From assembly GCF_039523615.1 (NCBI RefSeq), contig NZ_BAAAFQ010000005.1:1-64000 (forward strand): a DNA stretch of 64,000 nucleotides. The letters run 5' to 3'. Under the pieces are notes generated by a model, which was given only the letters and a program-made list of their open reading frames with translations, was not told where the DNA came from and searched no databases. Source of the DNA: Psychrosphaera haliotis (lineage in GTDB: Bacteria; Pseudomonadota; Gammaproteobacteria; Enterobacterales; Alteromonadaceae). Shown here piece after piece: positions 9,877-18,777 of this stretch (positions within the stretch are counted from its first letter, which is position 1; each line of letters begins with the position of its first letter). Both the position numbers and the translations under genes were made by a program.

Positions 9877-11829
9877 ATGACATTATTTAAAGAAATTGTT
9901 GCCGTAATAATACTCACGTTTTGTATAAACTTAATGGGAGTTTTGTGGTTGCAATTTGACTCAACAAAAGAATATTTAACGAACCAACTTGAGTCTGATT
10001 TGGAAAATATGTCATCGTCTTTGACCAGAGCTGTAGCTCCTCATTTGGAGTCCGGTGACAATGTAATGATAGATGCAACGCTCAACGCCTATTTTGATGG
10101 TGGTTACTATAAAAAAATATCAATTACCAAGTTCGACACGAATGAGATCATAACTAAAGAGATGGAAGTTGTTGTTGATGGTGTTCCACAATGGTTTTTA
10201 GATCTAGACATACTTTCGCCGCCATTTATTGAAAATGAGATCACTTCAGGTTGGTATCAAGTTGGGAAAATTAAAATTGTTGGTCATCCTGGGTTTGCAT
10301 ATAAGCAATTATGGACGTCATTTATACAGACGATTATTTGGTTAGGAGGTTTAGGGCTTTTTGTAATATTTGTTTGTTCCTATGCCATTAACTTTGTTTT
10401 AAGACCTTTGGTTAGAATACAAGAGAAGGCAAAACAAATTCAGTCTCATTACTTTGGAGACCCTTTACCGGTACCAACTACCAAAGAACTCAGGGATGTA
10501 ACGGTTGCTGTTAATCAGATGACGGACAAACTAAAAGAACAGTTTGAAGAAAAGGCGAAACTACATAGTAAACTAGAACAGGCCGCTTATGTTGAGCCAG
10601 TTACAGGCTTTGGCAATAGAAACTACTTTAACCGAAGGTTGGATGCTTGGTTAAAAGAGTCAGGAAACGGGGTTTTAGTTCTAATTCAAATAGCAAGTAT
10701 TGAAGAAATGCGGAAATCACATGGTTGGCAAAAGAGGGATGAGTTGATGGTGGTTATTGGCCACTATATAAATACTATATTTGATAATGATGAGACGGTT
10801 ATAAAAACACGCACCTCGGAGAGAGACTTTATATTAATCGTTCAGGAAAGCGATAAAAGGGACGTTGAGTTAAAACTAAAGCAGCTCGGTACTTATTTTT
10901 CAACGGTTGAAATTCAAGAGTTGTTCGATAATAAAAATATATATGCTGCGGCGGGTGTAAAGGTTTCCCACAAAGCGGATAAAGAAAGCATAGTCGCTTT
11001 ACTTGACCAAACACTCAGTGCGGCAAAGGAGTCAGCCAGTGGTGTTTCTGTGGTAGAGATTGAACCAAACTGCGGACATATACACACTCGAAGTGAGATT
11101 AAAGAGGCATTGGAACTTGCAATATCTGAGTCACACTTGTCGTTCCGCCACCAGCCAGTCTTTCTTTATAATAGTATTAAGCCTGAGCACTTTGAGGTAT
11201 TTACTCAAGTTCATATTGAAGGTTTCAAAAATGTAACTTTGGGAACATTTATATCTGTTATGAATGAGCATAAATTAGGTTCAGATTTTGATAAAAATAT
11301 TATTGAAAAAGCGTTTGAGTACGCTAAAGGTAGTGAAACTCAGGTACTGGCGCTCAATATCTCAAAGTCAGCAATGAAAAATTATCAGTTTATTATGTGG
11401 CTTTGCAATAAAGTGAAAGACAATTTTGAGAGTAAAGACAAAATTGTCTTTGAGTTTAATGAAGACTCAGTGTTAAACGACATGGATAATGTAAACACTC
11501 TTTGCGAGTGTTTAAATGAATTGAATTTCAAATACGGCATCGATAGAGTCGGCAGAAATTTTGAATCTCTCTCATACTTAAAGTCAGTTCACCCGGACTA
11601 TGTCAAAGTTGATCATATTTATACTGAAATGGTGTTAAAAAATGATGATGACGCTTACTTTGTAGACTCTTTGTGCACGACAATCCACAATTTAGATATA
11701 AAAGTTATAGCAACGCACGTAGAGAATGAAATGCAACTCGAGAAGTTAAGGAAATACAATTTTGATGGGTATCAGGGATTTGTTATTCCAGCAAAACCAT
11801 TGGATTTGCAAGTAAATGTAGATTATTAA
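9877..11829 (+). CDS. lapD: LapD-type inner-membrane c-di-GMP receptor with degenerate GGDEF and EAL domains
   Basis: 650 aa. An N-terminal helix (about 7-25) and a second one (about 150-172) bracket a periplasmic domain of about 120 residues of the LapD/MoxY kind. A HAMP-like linker, a GGDEF-like domain (about 235-390) and an EAL-like domain (about 405-645) follow. The GGDEF signature is replaced by SERDF. In the EAL domain the E-x-L and D-D-F-G signatures are altered (DRVGRNFESL at the second site), so catalysis is not expected; binding of c-di-GMP by the dead EAL domain is the known LapD mode. The output is sequestration of LapG by the periplasmic domain. An AAGGTG ribosome site precedes the ATG. 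The gene ends the adhesin operon. Confidence 0.93.
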   Translation: MTLFKEIVAVIILTFCINLMGVLWLQFDSTKEYLTNQLESDLENMSSSLTRAVAPHLESGDNVMIDATLNAYFDGGYYKKISITKFDTNEIITKEMEVVVDGVPQWFLDLDILSPPFIENEITSGWYQVGKIKIVGHPGFAYKQLWTSFIQTIIWLGGLGLFVIFVCSYAINFVLRPLVRIQEKAKQIQSHYFGDPLPVPTTKELRDVTVAVNQMTDKLKEQFEEKAKLHSKLEQAAYVEPVTGFGNRNYFNRRLDAWLKESGNGVLVLIQIASIEEMRKSHGWQKRDELMVVIGHYINTIFDNDETVIKTRTSERDFILIVQESDKRDVELKLKQLGTYFSTVEIQELFDNKNIYAAAGVKVSHKADKESIVALLDQTLSAAKESASGVSVVEIEPNCGHIHTRSEIKEALELAISESHLSFRHQPVFLYNSIKPEHFEVFTQVHIEGFKNVTLGTFISVMNEHKLGSDFDKNIIEKAFEYAKGSETQVLALNISKSAMKNYQFIMWLCNKVKDNFESKDKIVFEFNEDSVLNDMDNVNTLCECLNELNFKYGIDRVGRNFESLSYLKSVHPDYVKVDHIYTEMVLKNDDDAYFVDSLCTTIHNLDIKVIATHVENEMQLEKLRKYNFDGYQGFVIPAKPLDLQVNVDY

Positions 11830-11984
11830 TTATAGAATATACACATAGAGGACAGCTTTATATTGGGTTTGAAAAGAGGGCTTTCAGAATACAGAGTAGA
11901 AGAGTGGAGACTTAAAATATAGTTTTTCAAAGTTAGACAATATAAAACATCCCTGTTCTATATATTTTATGGCATCACTAAAAG

Positions 11985-12389
11985 TTAAAAGCTAGCAACT
12001 ACCTTTACCGCGCCGCCGCCATCACCTTGAATATAGCCAATCATATCAGGGTTTTTTGAAACCATATCAATTACCGCAGCATCATTATCTACCTTTTTAG
12101 GTGGTGTGCCTTTTCCAGTAAATACAAGTTTTGACCAGTAAGCTTTAAGTTGGCTACCAGAGCGACTTAAAACTTTATCGTTAAACTCATTGGTTACGGC
12201 TGAACCCTCAGCTTGATCAATAGGTGTTACTGCTCCGCCACCTGGAAAGGACTTTGCTTTACCTAAGAATATTCTAGAGATGGCCGTTTTATCAAGTGCA
12301 TCTGCATTCGACGGGTGTACTACTACATTAACAGCCAAAACATTTGAGCTAAATAAAGCAAGCACTAACGCAATTGTCGATTTTTTCAT
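11985..12389 (-). CDS. Small periplasmic phosphate-binding (PstS-like) domain protein
   Basis: 134 aa with a clear signal peptide ending around FSSNVLA (residue 19). The mature part resembles one lobe of phosphate ABC transporter substrate-binding proteins: SRIFLGKAKSFPGG, an F-N-D-K-V-L segment, YWSKLVFTGKG and NPDMIGYI. True PstS proteins are about twice this length, and no transporter genes are nearby, so a complete uptake system is not encoded here. A strong AAGGAGG site precedes the ATG. It lies 9 bp after the porin stop, so the two are probably co-transcribed. Its role could be sensing or binding of an oxyanion; function is not established. Confidence 0.8.
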   Translation of the reverse strand: MKKSTIALVLALFSSNVLAVNVVVHPSNADALDKTAISRIFLGKAKSFPGGGAVTPIDQAEGSAVTNEFNDKVLSRSGSQLKAYWSKLVFTGKGTPPKKVDNDAAVIDMVSKNPDMIGYIQGDGGGAVKVVASF

Positions 12390-12398
12390 ACAACCTCC

Positions 12399-13583
12399 TT
12401 AAAATACAACGTCAACAGCAAATGCAATAGAATCAGCATCCCAAGCATCGTTGTAGTCGTCATCAAGTGTTGTGTATTGAACCTTAAAGGCAGCACTTGG
12501 GTGGAAGTTATAACGTACACCTACTGATGTTGCCGTGTATTCATCACGGTTTGTAGCATTTACTATTGCTTGAGTAGCAATGTTTACTGGAATGCCATCA
12601 TATGCAGTACCTAAAGCAGGAATTACGGTGCCAGGCATTGCCGCTGCAATACTTGAATTCGCAGGCGTTTCAAAGCTTTCAAACATAACAAAAGGCATCG
12701 TTTTTTCATTTACACGATAACCAAAACTAATATAGCCACCTTTGTCTGCTTCTTGCAGAATTGAGTCGTCTGTATTGCTTTCAGAGTACTCTGCAATAAT
12801 TGACCAATTTTCATAATCAATATTAAAGCCGGCACCTATAAATGTACCTGTATCACCATCAATACGAAGCTCATCAGCGGCAGATTGCGACGCACCTAGA
12901 GCTTGTGCAAGGCTAGCAAATGACTCAATGCCCGCCACTGGAATGTTAATTTCACCAGATATATAGGTAAAGTAGCCGCTAAACCACTCTCTGCTAAAGC
13001 TTGTAGCTAAGCCGTACATATTGTTCAATGAACCATCTGTTGGAGAGGTTGTTTTGAAGAACGTGTCGGAAAGCTCACCAAACATAAAGTTGAATGAGAA
13101 GTCCCACTCGCCAATTAGTTTATTGTGTACAACACTAACGCCGTCGTAGTTATTGAATGGCAGACTATACATAGCACCTGCTGGTCTTACCCAAGGGTAT
13201 GCATAACCAACATCTAAATAATCTGAATATAGATAAAAAGGAATACGAAGTCGTCCAGCTCTTACTGTTGTGTAGTCGCTTGCTTCATATGAGATATATG
13301 CCCAAGAAAACTTCGTATCAAAGTTTTCGTTACCTTGAGCAACAATTTGTGCAGTTGCTGAAAGACCATCACCTAAATCACTCATTGCTTGAAGAGCAAA
13401 AATTGACTCATTTTTGAATGAAAGGTCATTATCATAACCAAGGTAACTCTCGTTATCGCTAAGAGTTTGTCCCGCAACTATCGACGCAAATCCATTGAAG
13501 CGAATGTCGGCATTGGCATTAAAACTAGCGGTGGATAAGGCTATAAGCCCAATTGGAAAACCAAGTTGCAATACTTTTTTCAT
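12399..13583 (-). CDS. Outer-membrane beta-barrel porin-like protein
   Basis: The start is set at the internal ATG (13583) because it has an AGGG ribosome site and begins a normal signal peptide (MKKVLQLG..., cleavage after ANA); an upstream in-frame extension would put about 16 residues before it. The mature protein is rich in alternating aromatic strands (for example FSWAYISYEASDYTTVRAGRLRIPF near residue 100, given here in part) and ends in a terminal Phe after AVDVV, the classic outer-membrane barrel signature. It resembles porins common in Shewanella and other alteromonads. The substrate is unknown; the downstream PstS-like gene hints at an anion, but that is inference. Confidence 0.85.
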   Translation of the reverse strand: MKKVLQLGFPIGLIALSTASFNANADIRFNGFASIVAGQTLSDNESYLGYDNDLSFKNESIFALQAMSDLGDGLSATAQIVAQGNENFDTKFSWAYISYEASDYTTVRAGRLRIPFYLYSDYLDVGYAYPWVRPAGAMYSLPFNNYDGVSVVHNKLIGEWDFSFNFMFGELSDTFFKTTSPTDGSLNNMYGLATSFSREWFSGYFTYISGEINIPVAGIESFASLAQALGASQSAADELRIDGDTGTFIGAGFNIDYENWSIIAEYSESNTDDSILQEADKGGYISFGYRVNEKTMPFVMFESFETPANSSIAAAMPGTVIPALGTAYDGIPVNIATQAIVNATNRDEYTATSVGVRYNFHPSAAFKVQYTTLDDDYNDAWDADSIAFAVDVVF

Positions 13584-13661
13584 AGTACCCTGTCTCATTG
13601 TTGTTAAATACAATGAAAGTGTAGACGACACTAGAGAATTTGCTTAAAAAACAGTGAATCA

Positions 13662-13690
13662 AATAAAAAAAAGCCTCAAAAGAGGCTTTT
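13662..13690 (-). terminator. Rho-independent terminator of proBA
   Basis: On the minus strand a GC-containing stem AAGCCTC / GAGGCTT with a TTTT loop is followed by a T-rich run (the A-rich stretch just before nt 13670 on the plus strand). It lies about 105 bp beyond the proA stop and before the porin start. Confidence 0.8.
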
Positions 13691-13796
13691 AAATGTAAAA
13701 AAAGGTTGTTCTAGGCGCTTGGTTCAAGTTCACATTCGCCCAAATTATACATACCTAATAAGTATAAAGTTTCCCTATTTGGATACAGTAGTAACG

Positions 13797-15041
13797 TTAT
13801 CTAACCTGGCCTTCACCTGTAACTACAAATTTTTCTGCAGTTAAAGACTCTAAACCCATAGGGCCGTAGGCATGCAGTTTTGTTGTCGCAATTCCTATTT
13901 CAGCACCAAGGCCTAGCTGAGAGCCGTCAGAGAATCGTGAGCTTGCGTTAACCATAACAACCGATGCATCCACGGCAAGTTGGAACATTTGCGCCGTTTT
14001 TTCATTCTCAGTACAAATAACTTCCGTATGGTGGCTACCAAACTCATCAATATGGTCAAGGGCTTGCTCAAAGCTATCTACCGTTCTGATGGCTATCTCA
14101 AGACTTAAATACTCTTGTCCAAAATCAGAGTAAGGTAAAAGAATAGGGCTAAGGAAAAAACCATGTGAGCGCTGACAAGCATTCACTTTCACGCCTTTTT
14201 CTTGCAACATTTTAGCTGCTATTGGCAAAAAGTCTTCAGCGATATCAGCATGCACTAGTAAACCTTCAAGCGCATTACAAACACCTGTTCGCTGAGTTTT
14301 ACCGTTCTCTAATATTCGTAATGCTTTTTCAAAGTCGGCATCTTTATCAACGTATAAGTGACAAACACCTTTAAAGTGCTGAATGACTGGTATTTTACTG
14401 TTATCACTAACAAATTTAATTAAGCCTTCACCACCGCGAGGAATAACTAAATCAATGCTGTCCACCTGAGAAATTAACTCTAGTACTAATTCTCTAGCAG
14501 GGTCGTCAATAACCGCTACAAGTTCTTTAGGTAGGTTATGCTCCTCTAGTGCCTTGTGCATCGCAGCAGCAATAGCCAAACTTGAATTTAATGCTTCTTT
14601 ACCGCCTCTAAGCACTACACCATTACCAGACTTGAAACACAATGCGCCGGCATCAGCTGTTACGTTTGGTCGAGATTCATAAATCATACAAATAACGCCG
14701 AGTGGAATACGCATTTTCTCTATTTCTAAACCGTTAGGTCTAGTGGTGACGGCTTTTCTGCTACCAATTGGATCATCAAGAGCAACAATCTCTTTAATGC
14801 CAGTTACCATGTCATCAATACGTTCTGAATTTAACGTTAAGCGATCAACAAACGAAGCTTCAAGTTCCATATCAGCTGCATTCTTAAGGTCAATTTTATT
14901 TGCCTCTAAAATAGCTGGTTGCGCTTCTTTGATATTTTTAGCCATAGCTAGTAGTACAGCGTTTTTTTCTTGCTCTGACAAAATCGCTAATTTTTTTGAC
15001 GCAGATTTTGCAGCTTGTGAAATTGTTTTAATATAGCTCAT
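13797..15041 (-). CDS. proA: Glutamate-5-semialdehyde dehydrogenase (gamma-glutamyl phosphate reductase)
   Basis: Second enzyme of proline biosynthesis: NADPH-dependent reduction of gamma-glutamyl phosphate to glutamate-5-semialdehyde in the cytoplasm. 414 aa, normal length. Family motifs seen include MIYESRPNVTADA, CFKSGNGVVLRGGKEA, the active-site Cys in KTQRTGVCNALE, and VMVNASSRFSDG with ELGLGAEIGI-type residues near the C-terminus (seen as QLGLGAEIGIAT). Its start overlaps the proB stop by one base (TAATG), so the two are translationally coupled. A terminator lies downstream. Confidence 0.97.
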   Translation of the reverse strand: MSYIKTISQAAKSASKKLAILSEQEKNAVLLAMAKNIKEAQPAILEANKIDLKNAADMELEASFVDRLTLNSERIDDMVTGIKEIVALDDPIGSRKAVTTRPNGLEIEKMRIPLGVICMIYESRPNVTADAGALCFKSGNGVVLRGGKEALNSSLAIAAAMHKALEEHNLPKELVAVIDDPARELVLELISQVDSIDLVIPRGGEGLIKFVSDNSKIPVIQHFKGVCHLYVDKDADFEKALRILENGKTQRTGVCNALEGLLVHADIAEDFLPIAAKMLQEKGVKVNACQRSHGFFLSPILLPYSDFGQEYLSLEIAIRTVDSFEQALDHIDEFGSHHTEVICTENEKTAQMFQLAVDASVVMVNASSRFSDGSQLGLGAEIGIATTKLHAYGPMGLESLTAEKFVVTGEGQVR

Positions 15042-16150
15042 TAGGCCTCCTTTAATACGGCAATGTTCTTATCTTCGATAAGTGACTCAATAGTTGGAAA
15101 CGCAGTTTCGTTAGGCTCATGCTGGTCAGAAATATAAGACATTAAGCAACTACTATAATTGGCAACGCCTTTTGCGACTCGGTTACCATTCTCAGTCTTA
15201 ACTAAAACGGTATCACCAATATTAAAGTTGCCTTTTACATCAACTAATTGGTCACTAGATAGCGTCTTTTCATCGTCAAGTACACATACTGCACCGCGTT
15301 GATCTACAATAATTTCGCCTTGCGCTCTTGTTGTATGAGTCAACCAATGCAAGTCATCCTGCATTGGATTTTTATAAGGTGTAAACACGGTTCCAGGGTT
15401 TTCACCTCGAACTAATTTTGAGAAAGTTTCTGCTTCAAATCCATTAACAATGTAAGTTGTAATGCCATGAGCCGTTGCTTTTTCCGCAGCTTGGAGCTTA
15501 GTTAACATACCGCCAGTTCCGGTTGAACTAATAGCGCCTCCAGCCATTTCTTTGATGTTTTCAGTTATTTCACTTACAACACTAAGTAATTCCGCATCTT
15601 CATGTATTTTAGGGTTCTTGTTATAAAGACCATTAATGTCAGAACACATGATTAAGGCGTCTGCTCCAGCCGCGGCTGCCACCATTGCAGATAAGTTGTC
15701 ATTGTCGCCAACTTTTAAACCGTCGGTTGTGACCGTGTCATTTTCGTTAACAATCGGCATAACACCGTGTTCTAAAGACGTCATGATTGTGTCACGAATA
15801 CTGTGATAACGCTCTTGGTCGCGTAAATCACCATGTGTTAGTAATATTTGTGCAGTATGGAAATCAAATAAACGATCCCATGTCGATACCATTTCAGACT
15901 GGCCAGCAGCTGCCATGGCTTTCTTTAATGCTAGCGAAGGGTTGTCAGGGTTTGAAAAAACGTGACGTCCTGCCGCCACTGAACCCGAAGAAACTAGCAC
16001 AACCTGCTTACCTTGCTTTCTACATTCAATAATAAACTGGGCGATTGGAAATAATTGGTGTGCACTGCAACCGTTCCCACTAGGAGCGATTAACGCGCTG
16101 CCTACTTTAAGAACTATTCGGTTCCAGTCATTCCAAGAATTTGTATTCAT
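15041..16150 (-). CDS. proB: Glutamate 5-kinase
   Basis: First and normally feedback-regulated enzyme of proline synthesis; it phosphorylates glutamate. The start is placed at ATG 16150, giving 369 aa, because it begins just before the conserved RIVLKVGSALI motif and has AGGA about 9 nt upstream; a longer reading adds 27 unrelated residues. The amino-acid kinase domain shows VLVSSGSVAAGR, VNENDTV, GDNDNLSAMVA and GTGGMLTKLQAA. A C-terminal PUA domain is present (about 280-365, with GAVCVLDDEKTL and FNIGDTVLV). proB and proA form one operon, with the MarR-putP pair lying upstream in the same direction. Confidence 0.96.
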   Translation of the reverse strand: MNTNSWNDWNRIVLKVGSALIAPSGNGCSAHQLFPIAQFIIECRKQGKQVVLVSSGSVAAGRHVFSNPDNPSLALKKAMAAAGQSEMVSTWDRLFDFHTAQILLTHGDLRDQERYHSIRDTIMTSLEHGVMPIVNENDTVTTDGLKVGDNDNLSAMVAAAAGADALIMCSDINGLYNKNPKIHEDAELLSVVSEITENIKEMAGGAISSTGTGGMLTKLQAAEKATAHGITTYIVNGFEAETFSKLVRGENPGTVFTPYKNPMQDDLHWLTHTTRAQGEIIVDQRGAVCVLDDEKTLSSDQLVDVKGNFNIGDTVLVKTENGNRVAKGVANYSSCLMSYISDQHEPNETAFPTIESLIEDKNIAVLKEA

Positions 16151-16481
16151 TACGTATATCCTATTGCTCGAATCAGGTTGTAAAGTATACGGATAAATAA
16201 TTAGAAGTCTAATCATTATTGTACTAATCATATTTTAACTGCTTATAGTTACTATCACGCCTCTTTATAGTTATTAGTATAAATTAGCCTTTAACTTCCC
16301 TTTAAAGCCATGCTGTATCGCTATTTCGTTGCTTTACTCGGTTATTAATATCGCCGTGAGGTCAGGTTAAAATGAATAGGTAGTCATGTAGATTTAAAGA
16401 AGGGAGTGACGGAAAGAGTAAAACCTAGGCGAAAAAAAACCGACAATAAAGTCGGTTTAATTAGAGATGAAAGTATCTATT
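16151..16481. other. Non-coding gap between proB start and marR end
   Basis: Apart from the marR terminator (listed separately) and the proB leader with its ribosome site, nothing convincing is seen in this 331-bp stretch. It is AT-rich with several short TTATAGTTA-like direct repeats near 16238-16272 that could belong to the proB promoter region. No open frame longer than a few dozen codons with a good ribosome site was found. Confidence 0.5.
16432..16458 (-). terminator. Rho-independent terminator after marR
   Basis: A perfect 8-bp stem AAACCGAC / GTCGGTTT with a 6-nt loop is followed on the minus strand by a T run (AAAAAAA on the plus strand at 16432-16439). It lies about 25 bp past the marR stop. 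Confidence 0.85.
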
Positions 16482-16955
16482 TTATTTTGGTGTAATATCA
16501 CCAATGTTTAAAATAGGTGCAGCATCTAAGTCATTCGCATCCATCATGTTTGCAACACGCTGAACGCTTGAGAGTAAAAGAGACTGCTCCCAATCTTCTA
16601 GCGTACTAAACTTATCGATAAAGCTATCTTCCATTGATCTTGGTGCACTTTTAAGTGTGCTTTTACCTAAGTCAGTTAAATATAAAGCTATACGTCTACG
16701 GTCAGACTCACTTCTAACTCGCTCTACCATACCTTTACTTTCCAGGCGGTCTAGAATACTTGTCACCGTTGCTTGGCTCAGGTTTACAATATCTGATACT
16801 TGTTTAGCAGTAATGCCAGGATCAGCGCCCAACTCTTGAATAACTAAAAGTTGAGGGCCAGTAATGCCAACATCTTTACTTAGTTTTTTTGAGCGTAAAT
16901 CAATGGCGCGAATGACGCGCCTAATAGCTACAAGTAACTCTTCGTACTTTTCCAA
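16482..16955 (-). CDS. MarR-family transcriptional regulator
   Basis: 157 aa winged-helix regulator. The recognition region reads GITAKQVSDIVNLSQATVTSILDRLESKGMV and the wing RVRSESDRRRIALYLTDLG (parts of residues 50-105), both typical of MarR proteins; the terminal helices for dimerisation flank it. The start is TTG at 16955, with AGGG about 7 nt upstream and no better ATG. The gene is 34 bp after putP in the same direction and before proBA, so control of proline uptake or synthesis is a reasonable guess but is not shown by the sequence. The ligand is unknown. Confidence 0.9.
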   Translation of the reverse strand: MEKYEELLVAIRRVIRAIDLRSKKLSKDVGITGPQLLVIQELGADPGITAKQVSDIVNLSQATVTSILDRLESKGMVERVRSESDRRRIALYLTDLGKSTLKSAPRSMEDSFIDKFSTLEDWEQSLLLSSVQRVANMMDANDLDAAPILNIGDITPK

Positions 16956-16989
16956 ATTAAACCCTACCTACAATCTTTTTACTTATGTC

Positions 16990-18480
16990 TTATTCGTTAA
17001 TGATGCTTTGAGTTTTGTCGAATTGACTCAAGGTCTTTTCGCTTGGCTCATCAGTCATTAAACTCACTGCGTATATCGCAATAGATGAAACGATGAATCC
17101 TGGTAACAACTCATAAAATACTGAGCCTAAAGCATCGCCATTGGCTAATACAGGGGCGTGTTTCCAGAATATTACCGTAATTGCGCCCGCTAATACACCC
17201 GCAATGGCACCTTGGTTAGTCATTCGCTTCCAAAGTAACGCAAATAACACCACTGGGCCAAACGCCGCACCAAATCCTGCCCACGCACTAGATACGATAT
17301 CTAAAACTCCGCTATCAGAATTAAAGGCAACACCGGTAGCAACAGCGGCAACCAACACAACACATAAACGACTGGCGAATAGTAACTCTTTGTCAGAGGC
17401 TTCTTTGTGGATGAAAATTCGGTAGCAGTCTTCAACTAATGAACTAGATGAAACCAATAATTGTGATGAAACCGTACTCATAATCGCAGCAAGAATTGCA
17501 GCTAATAACCAACCCGCAATAAGAGGGTGGAAGAGGATTTGTGATAGTAATACAAAAATGGTTTCCGGATCGTCAATCGCAACATTGTACTGCTGGGTAT
17601 AATGCAATCCTACGATGCCTGTTAACACAGCGCCAATAATAGTTACTGTCATCCACGACATACCAATATTTTTTGCAGTTTTTACATCTTTATGAGAGTT
17701 GATTGCCATAAATCGGACAATAATGTGAGGCTGACCAAAGTAACCAAGACCCCAAGTCATTAAACTTAGTACACCAATCCATCCTAGTGCATCTTTGCTG
17801 GCGACTTCTGTGACAAAATCACTCGTTATCATAGAGGTAATGCCAGATAAATTATCAAGTTGACCCATGGCAAATAGTGGCACCATAGCAAGGGCGATAA
17901 ACATGATACAGCCTTGCACAAAGTCCGTTAAACTTACCGCTAAAAAGCCACCTAATACTGTGTATAAAATGACAACTGAAACGGTAATTAGTACACCGGT
18001 TTCGTAACCAAGATCAAAACCGCTTTCAAATAACTTACCACCTGCAACTAAGCCCGAAGAAGTATAAAGTGTGAAAAACAGGATGATAACTAAGGAAGCG
18101 ATGATTCGAACTGAACTGTTGTTTAATGAGAAACGTTTAGAAAAGAACTCAGGAATAGTTAAGGAGTCGTCAGCTACTTCTGTATAAACACGTAGCCTAG
18201 GAGCAACTAAGATGTAATTTACGTAGGCACCAATTAGTAAACCTAATGCTAACCAAACGCTGTCTAAACCATTTATAAAGGCGGCGCCAGGCAAACCCAT
18301 TAACATCCAGCCGCTCATGTCCGATGCACCAGCAGATAACGCCGTTACCTTTGGACTAACATTACGCCCACCAAGTAAATACTCGCTATTGTCAGACGTT
18401 GATGTACGCATTGCATAAAAGCCAATCGCAAGCATCAATATGAAATACAGTAAAATTGATAAAAATGTAAAACTAATCAA
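16990..18480 (-). CDS. putP: Sodium/proline symporter PutP
   Basis: Inner-membrane Na+-coupled proline transporter of the sodium:solute symporter family; 496 aa with about 13 predicted membrane helices. The PutP hallmark ALSAGASDMSGWMLMGLPGA is present near residue 48, with LGGFLAVSLTDFVQG (about 180), GYFGQPHIIVRFMAI (about 250) and SQLLVSSSSLVEDCYR (about 340). The start is TTG at 18480 with AAAGGTG upstream; the protein then begins directly with helix 1, as in the family. Co-orientation with marR and proBA gives a proline-themed neighbourhood, fitting compatible-solute use in a marine cell. Confidence 0.94.
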   Translation of the reverse strand: MISFTFLSILLYFILMLAIGFYAMRTSTSDNSEYLLGGRNVSPKVTALSAGASDMSGWMLMGLPGAAFINGLDSVWLALGLLIGAYVNYILVAPRLRVYTEVADDSLTIPEFFSKRFSLNNSSVRIIASLVIILFFTLYTSSGLVAGGKLFESGFDLGYETGVLITVSVVILYTVLGGFLAVSLTDFVQGCIMFIALAMVPLFAMGQLDNLSGITSMITSDFVTEVASKDALGWIGVLSLMTWGLGYFGQPHIIVRFMAINSHKDVKTAKNIGMSWMTVTIIGAVLTGIVGLHYTQQYNVAIDDPETIFVLLSQILFHPLIAGWLLAAILAAIMSTVSSQLLVSSSSLVEDCYRIFIHKEASDKELLFASRLCVVLVAAVATGVAFNSDSGVLDIVSSAWAGFGAAFGPVVLFALLWKRMTNQGAIAGVLAGAITVIFWKHAPVLANGDALGSVFYELLPGFIVSSIAIYAVSLMTDEPSEKTLSQFDKTQSIINE

Positions 18481-18658
18481 GGGACACCTTTATTATTAGA
18501 GTTCTAATGTTTATAACTAAAATTTAATTGGCGACGAGGGTAGCATGTACGACTCAAAAAATCGAATTTCGCTTACTTTTCCTGCAGTAATATCTGTATG
18601 TAGCGTATTTGGGAAGATTTTTGAATGAAAGTGTAGGTAAGCAGTGCATGAAAAATAA

Positions 18659-18742
18659 TTCTAACACTAAGTATTTACGCTTAAAAATCTACACCTAAGA
18701 ATTTACACCTAAAACTCTACACCTAAGTTTTTTACCTTTAAC
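18659..18742. repeat. 14-bp tandem repeat, about six units
   Basis: Six consecutive 14-bp units follow one another without gaps, with consensus close to ATCTACACCTAAGA. The best units are at 18687, 18701 and 18715; those at 18659, 18673 and 18729 are degenerate. It lies in the intergenic region between putP and the two-TM protein gene, immediately before an inverted repeat. No coding frame uses it. Purpose unknown; it may be a binding array or a neutral minisatellite. Confidence 0.8.
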
Positions 18743-18743
18743 T

Positions 18744-18777
18744 AGCCATCACTAGCTAATTTTAGCTAATGATGGCT
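18744..18777. terminator. 16-bp inverted repeat at the end of the two-TM protein gene
   Basis: The arms AGCCATCACTAGCTAA and TTAGCTAATGATGGCT match at 15 of 16 positions with a 2-nt spacer, forming a strong hairpin that includes the stop codon of the 18762-19694 gene. A T run does not follow closely on either strand, so it is an atypical terminator or an mRNA-end stabilising hairpin. Confidence 0.55.
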
